Assembly: GCA_027343725.1 (NCBI GenBank)
Contig: DAHWKH010000128.1
Coordinates: 1 to 8,706, forward strand
Direction: 5' to 3'
Source: Acidiferrobacteraceae bacterium
GTDB taxonomy: Bacteria > Pseudomonadota > Gammaproteobacteria > Acidiferrobacterales > Acidiferrobacteraceae
DNA: 8,706 nucleotides
Shown here: piece after piece, positions 7,372 to 8,706 of the stretch
Position numbering within the stretch: the stretch's first letter is position 1
Layout of the letters: each line of letters starts with the position of its first letter
Made by a program: the position numbers and the translations under genes
The notes under the pieces: model-generated
Databases searched by the model: none
The model's input: only the letters and a program-made list of their open reading frames with translations
Told to the model about the DNA's origin: nothing

Positions 7372-8142
7372 ATGACAGCCGCCCGCGCACGCCGCGTCCC
7401 ATGCGCCCTGATGGCGATCCTGATCGCCCTGAGCCTCGGGCCCGTGCGCGCCTGGGCGCACACGCCCGCGCCCGCGCCGGGCATCACGCAACGCCTGGCG
7501 CGCGACTTTGCCAAACCGCGGACCGCCCTCGGGGCCCTCGGCGACACCACCGCGGTCGGCATCGGTCTCGGCCTGCTCGATTACGGCCTCTTTCAGCGCC
7601 TGGACCACCCGGTCGCGCAGGACACGCACGGGCTCTACGCGATCGCCAAGACCCCGAATTTCCCGGCTGAATTGATCACCGGGACGCTCGCTGCGGCCCT
7701 ATGGGAAGGCGGGCGATCGCGCCTGGGACACACCTTGTGGCAAAGCGTCGACGCGGCGGCGCTCGCGGGCGTCTCGACGCAGATCCTGAAGCTCACCTTC
7801 GGGCGCGACCGCCCCTCGCAAAGTCCGCAGGACCCCCACCTCTGGTTCCAGGGTATCCACTCCCAAAGCTTCCCGAGCGGCGACGTCTCCTCGATCACGG
7901 CCCTCGTGACCCCCCTCATCCTCAGCTACCGGCATCGGGACCCAGGGGTCTGGGCGCTCGCGGCTTTGCCGGCCTTCGACATGGTGGCGCGGGTGCGTGC
8001 CCACGGGCACTGGCAAACCGACGTCGTGGCGGGGGCCGTGATCGGCGCCTTGAGCGGCTATTACGCGCATGAACGCCGCAGCCCCTTCATCCTGAGCCTG
8101 TTGCCCAACGGCGCTTACTTCGGGCTGAAGACCCTCTTCTAG
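7372..8142 (+). CDS. Signal-peptide-bearing PAP2-superfamily phosphatase-like protein
   Basis: Member of the PAP2 (type 2 phosphatidic acid phosphatase) superfamily, probably acting on a phosphorylated lipid or other phosphoester on the periplasmic side; the substrate is unknown. From the ATG at 7372 the product has 256 aa. It starts with a basic n-region, a hydrophobic core and a likely cleavage site AWA-HT after residue 29. Motif 1 is K140-LTFGRD-RP (KxxxxxxRP intact). Motif 3 is ARVRAHGHWQTD with R207, nucleophile H213 and D217 intact and the usual Ser replaced by Ala. Motif 2 reads FPSGD (167-171) where PSGH is usual, so the expected acid His is replaced by Asp. Hydrophobic segments surround these motifs and the protein ends in Phe. 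The start is uncertain: neither 7372 nor the in-frame ATG at 7336 has a Shine-Dalgarno sequence. The earlier ATG would add 12 residues before the signal peptide and might be leaderless. Confidence 0.85.
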   Translation: MTAARARRVPCALMAILIALSLGPVRAWAHTPAPAPGITQRLARDFAKPRTALGALGDTTAVGIGLGLLDYGLFQRLDHPVAQDTHGLYAIAKTPNFPAELITGTLAAALWEGGRSRLGHTLWQSVDAAALAGVSTQILKLTFGRDRPSQSPQDPHLWFQGIHSQSFPSGDVSSITALVTPLILSYRHRDPGVWALAALPAFDMVARVRAHGHWQTDVVAGAVIGALSGYYAHERRSPFILSLLPNGAYFGLKTLF

Positions 8143-8166
8143 GGAGGCCCTGGAACAGTCGGCGAG

Positions 8167-8202
8167 GGATCCCGGTCGGTTCAGGCCCCAGCGCCGGGAT
8201 CC
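8167..8202. terminator. Inverted repeat between convergent genes, possible two-way terminator
   Basis: GGATCCCGG (8167-8175) and CCGGGATCC (8194-8202) are perfect 9-bp complements around an 18-nt loop. They span the gap between the PAP2 stop (8142) and the last codons of the convergent merR gene. An alternative pairing, CGGTCGG (8173-8179) with CCGACCG (8201-8207), overlaps it. There is no T-run on either side, so an intrinsic terminator is only a tentative reading. Location between convergent genes is the main support. Confidence 0.35.
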
Positions 8203-8639
8203 GACCGTGAGAAATCGGCGGCGTCCCCTTCCGGCAACGCCAGGCCCCGTTCGAGGGCGGCGAGGATCGGGCAATCGTCGAGGCCTCGCCAATCGTTGAC
8301 GCACACACCGATGAGATCGCCCAAGGCCGCGCTCATCGCCTCCATGAGGCGAATCTTGTCCCGCAATTCCTCGCGTTTGGCAGCCGCGAGGCGGCGCACG
8401 TCCCGGCAACGGGCGCCGCCGTCACTCCGTAAGAGCGACAGCGCGCGAATCTCCTCCAGAGTGAAACCGATGCGCTGCGCGGCGCGCACGAACCGCACCC
8501 GCCGCACCGACATCTTGTCATATTGCCGATACCCGTTGGCGGCACGGGGAACGCGCGGCAAAAGCCCTTCGCGTTCATAGTAACGCAGCGTGTCGGGACT
8601 CGTGCCGGTGGCCTCGGCCATCTGTTTGATCGTCATCAT
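8181..8639 (-). CDS. MerR-family heavy-metal-responsive regulator (ZntR/CadR/PbrR-like)
   Basis: Transcriptional activator of the MerR family, expected to bind as a dimer to an over-long promoter spacer and switch on metal efflux genes. The product is 152 aa. The N-terminal winged-helix region has TIKQMAEATGTSPDTLRYYE (3-22), the GLLP turn (25-28) and NGYRQYD (35-41), as in ZntR and its relatives. A dimerisation helix follows (about 82-112). Metal-site cysteines are C78, C113 and C123, matching ZntR C79, C114 and C124. The ZntR positions C115 and H119, used for its second zinc, are not conserved (CVNDWRGLDDC). This leaves Zn, Cd and Pb all possible. The first of two tandem ATGs (8639) is chosen because GAAGAG lies 8 nt upstream. 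No metal efflux gene is present in the window; the target may lie beyond the right edge. Confidence 0.92.
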   Translation of the reverse strand: MMTIKQMAEATGTSPDTLRYYEREGLLPRVPRAANGYRQYDKMSVRRVRFVRAAQRIGFTLEEIRALSLLRSDGGARCRDVRRLAAAKREELRDKIRLMEAMSAALGDLIGVCVNDWRGLDDCPILAALERGLALPEGDAADFSRSDPGAGA

Positions 8640-8706
8640 CGTGTGAGCTCTTCCATCCGTCGGGACACAACTCAGCGCGCGACGATGGTTCCAAAATACA
8701 TATCGC
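8640..8706. promoter_or_regulatory. Upstream region of merR with an imperfect dyad
   Basis: These last 67 bp precede the merR gene and presumably a divergent gene outside the window. CCATCCGTCG (8653-8662) and CGACGATGG (8680-8688) are complementary except for one unpaired base, with 17 bp between them. The AT-rich stretch CCAAAATACATATC near 8691-8704 is the only low-GC patch here and could carry a -10. No clear -35/-10 pair with the 19-20 bp spacer typical of MerR-controlled promoters can be seen within the window. Confidence 0.3.

Noticed and set aside
1..8706. A mobile element, toxin-antitoxin, CRISPR or defence system
   Set aside because: No transposase, integrase, tRNA-like end, direct-repeat array or defence domain was seen on either strand; all gene space is filled by respiratory, transport, phosphatase-like and regulator genes.

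Overview
This 8.7 kb window is GC-rich, densely packed bacterial chromosomal DNA. Protein similarity and codon use suggest a proteobacterium, possibly a gammaproteobacterium; the genus cannot be fixed from the sequence. No RNA gene, insertion sequence, CRISPR array or phage gene was found.

Layout. Positions 1-7117 hold one gene cluster on the minus strand. Read in its own direction it is cydA/cioA, cydB/cioB, cydD, cydC, then a DHA2 (EmrB-like) drug efflux permease that runs off the left edge without its C-terminus. The gaps are 8 bp (A-B), 72 bp (B-D), a 4-bp GTGA overlap (D-C) and 7 bp (C-MFS), so the set reads as one operon. A 254-bp non-coding stretch (7118-7371) with several short perfect dyads separates it from a divergent plus-strand gene for a secreted or membrane-anchored PAP2-superfamily phosphatase-like protein. 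This converges, across a 38-bp gap with an inverted repeat, on a minus-strand MerR-family metal sensor gene. The last 67 bp are the upstream region of the merR gene.

How it fits together. CydA and CydB form a bd-type quinol oxidase in the inner membrane, taking electrons from quinol to oxygen. The short Q-loop of CydA and the short CydB point to the CioAB (cyanide-insensitive) branch. CydDC is the ABC exporter of cysteine and glutathione that bd oxidases need for assembly, so the operon encodes both enzyme and maturation factor. The efflux permease is an unexpected fifth gene. It has a near-perfect extended -10 promoter directly before its GTG, so it may also be transcribed alone as a leaderless mRNA.

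No clearly new system was found. The points most worth a second look are the embedded promoter of the efflux gene, the Asp in place of the motif-2 His in the PAP2 protein, the altered metal-site residues of the MerR regulator, and the dyad-rich divergent intergenic region.
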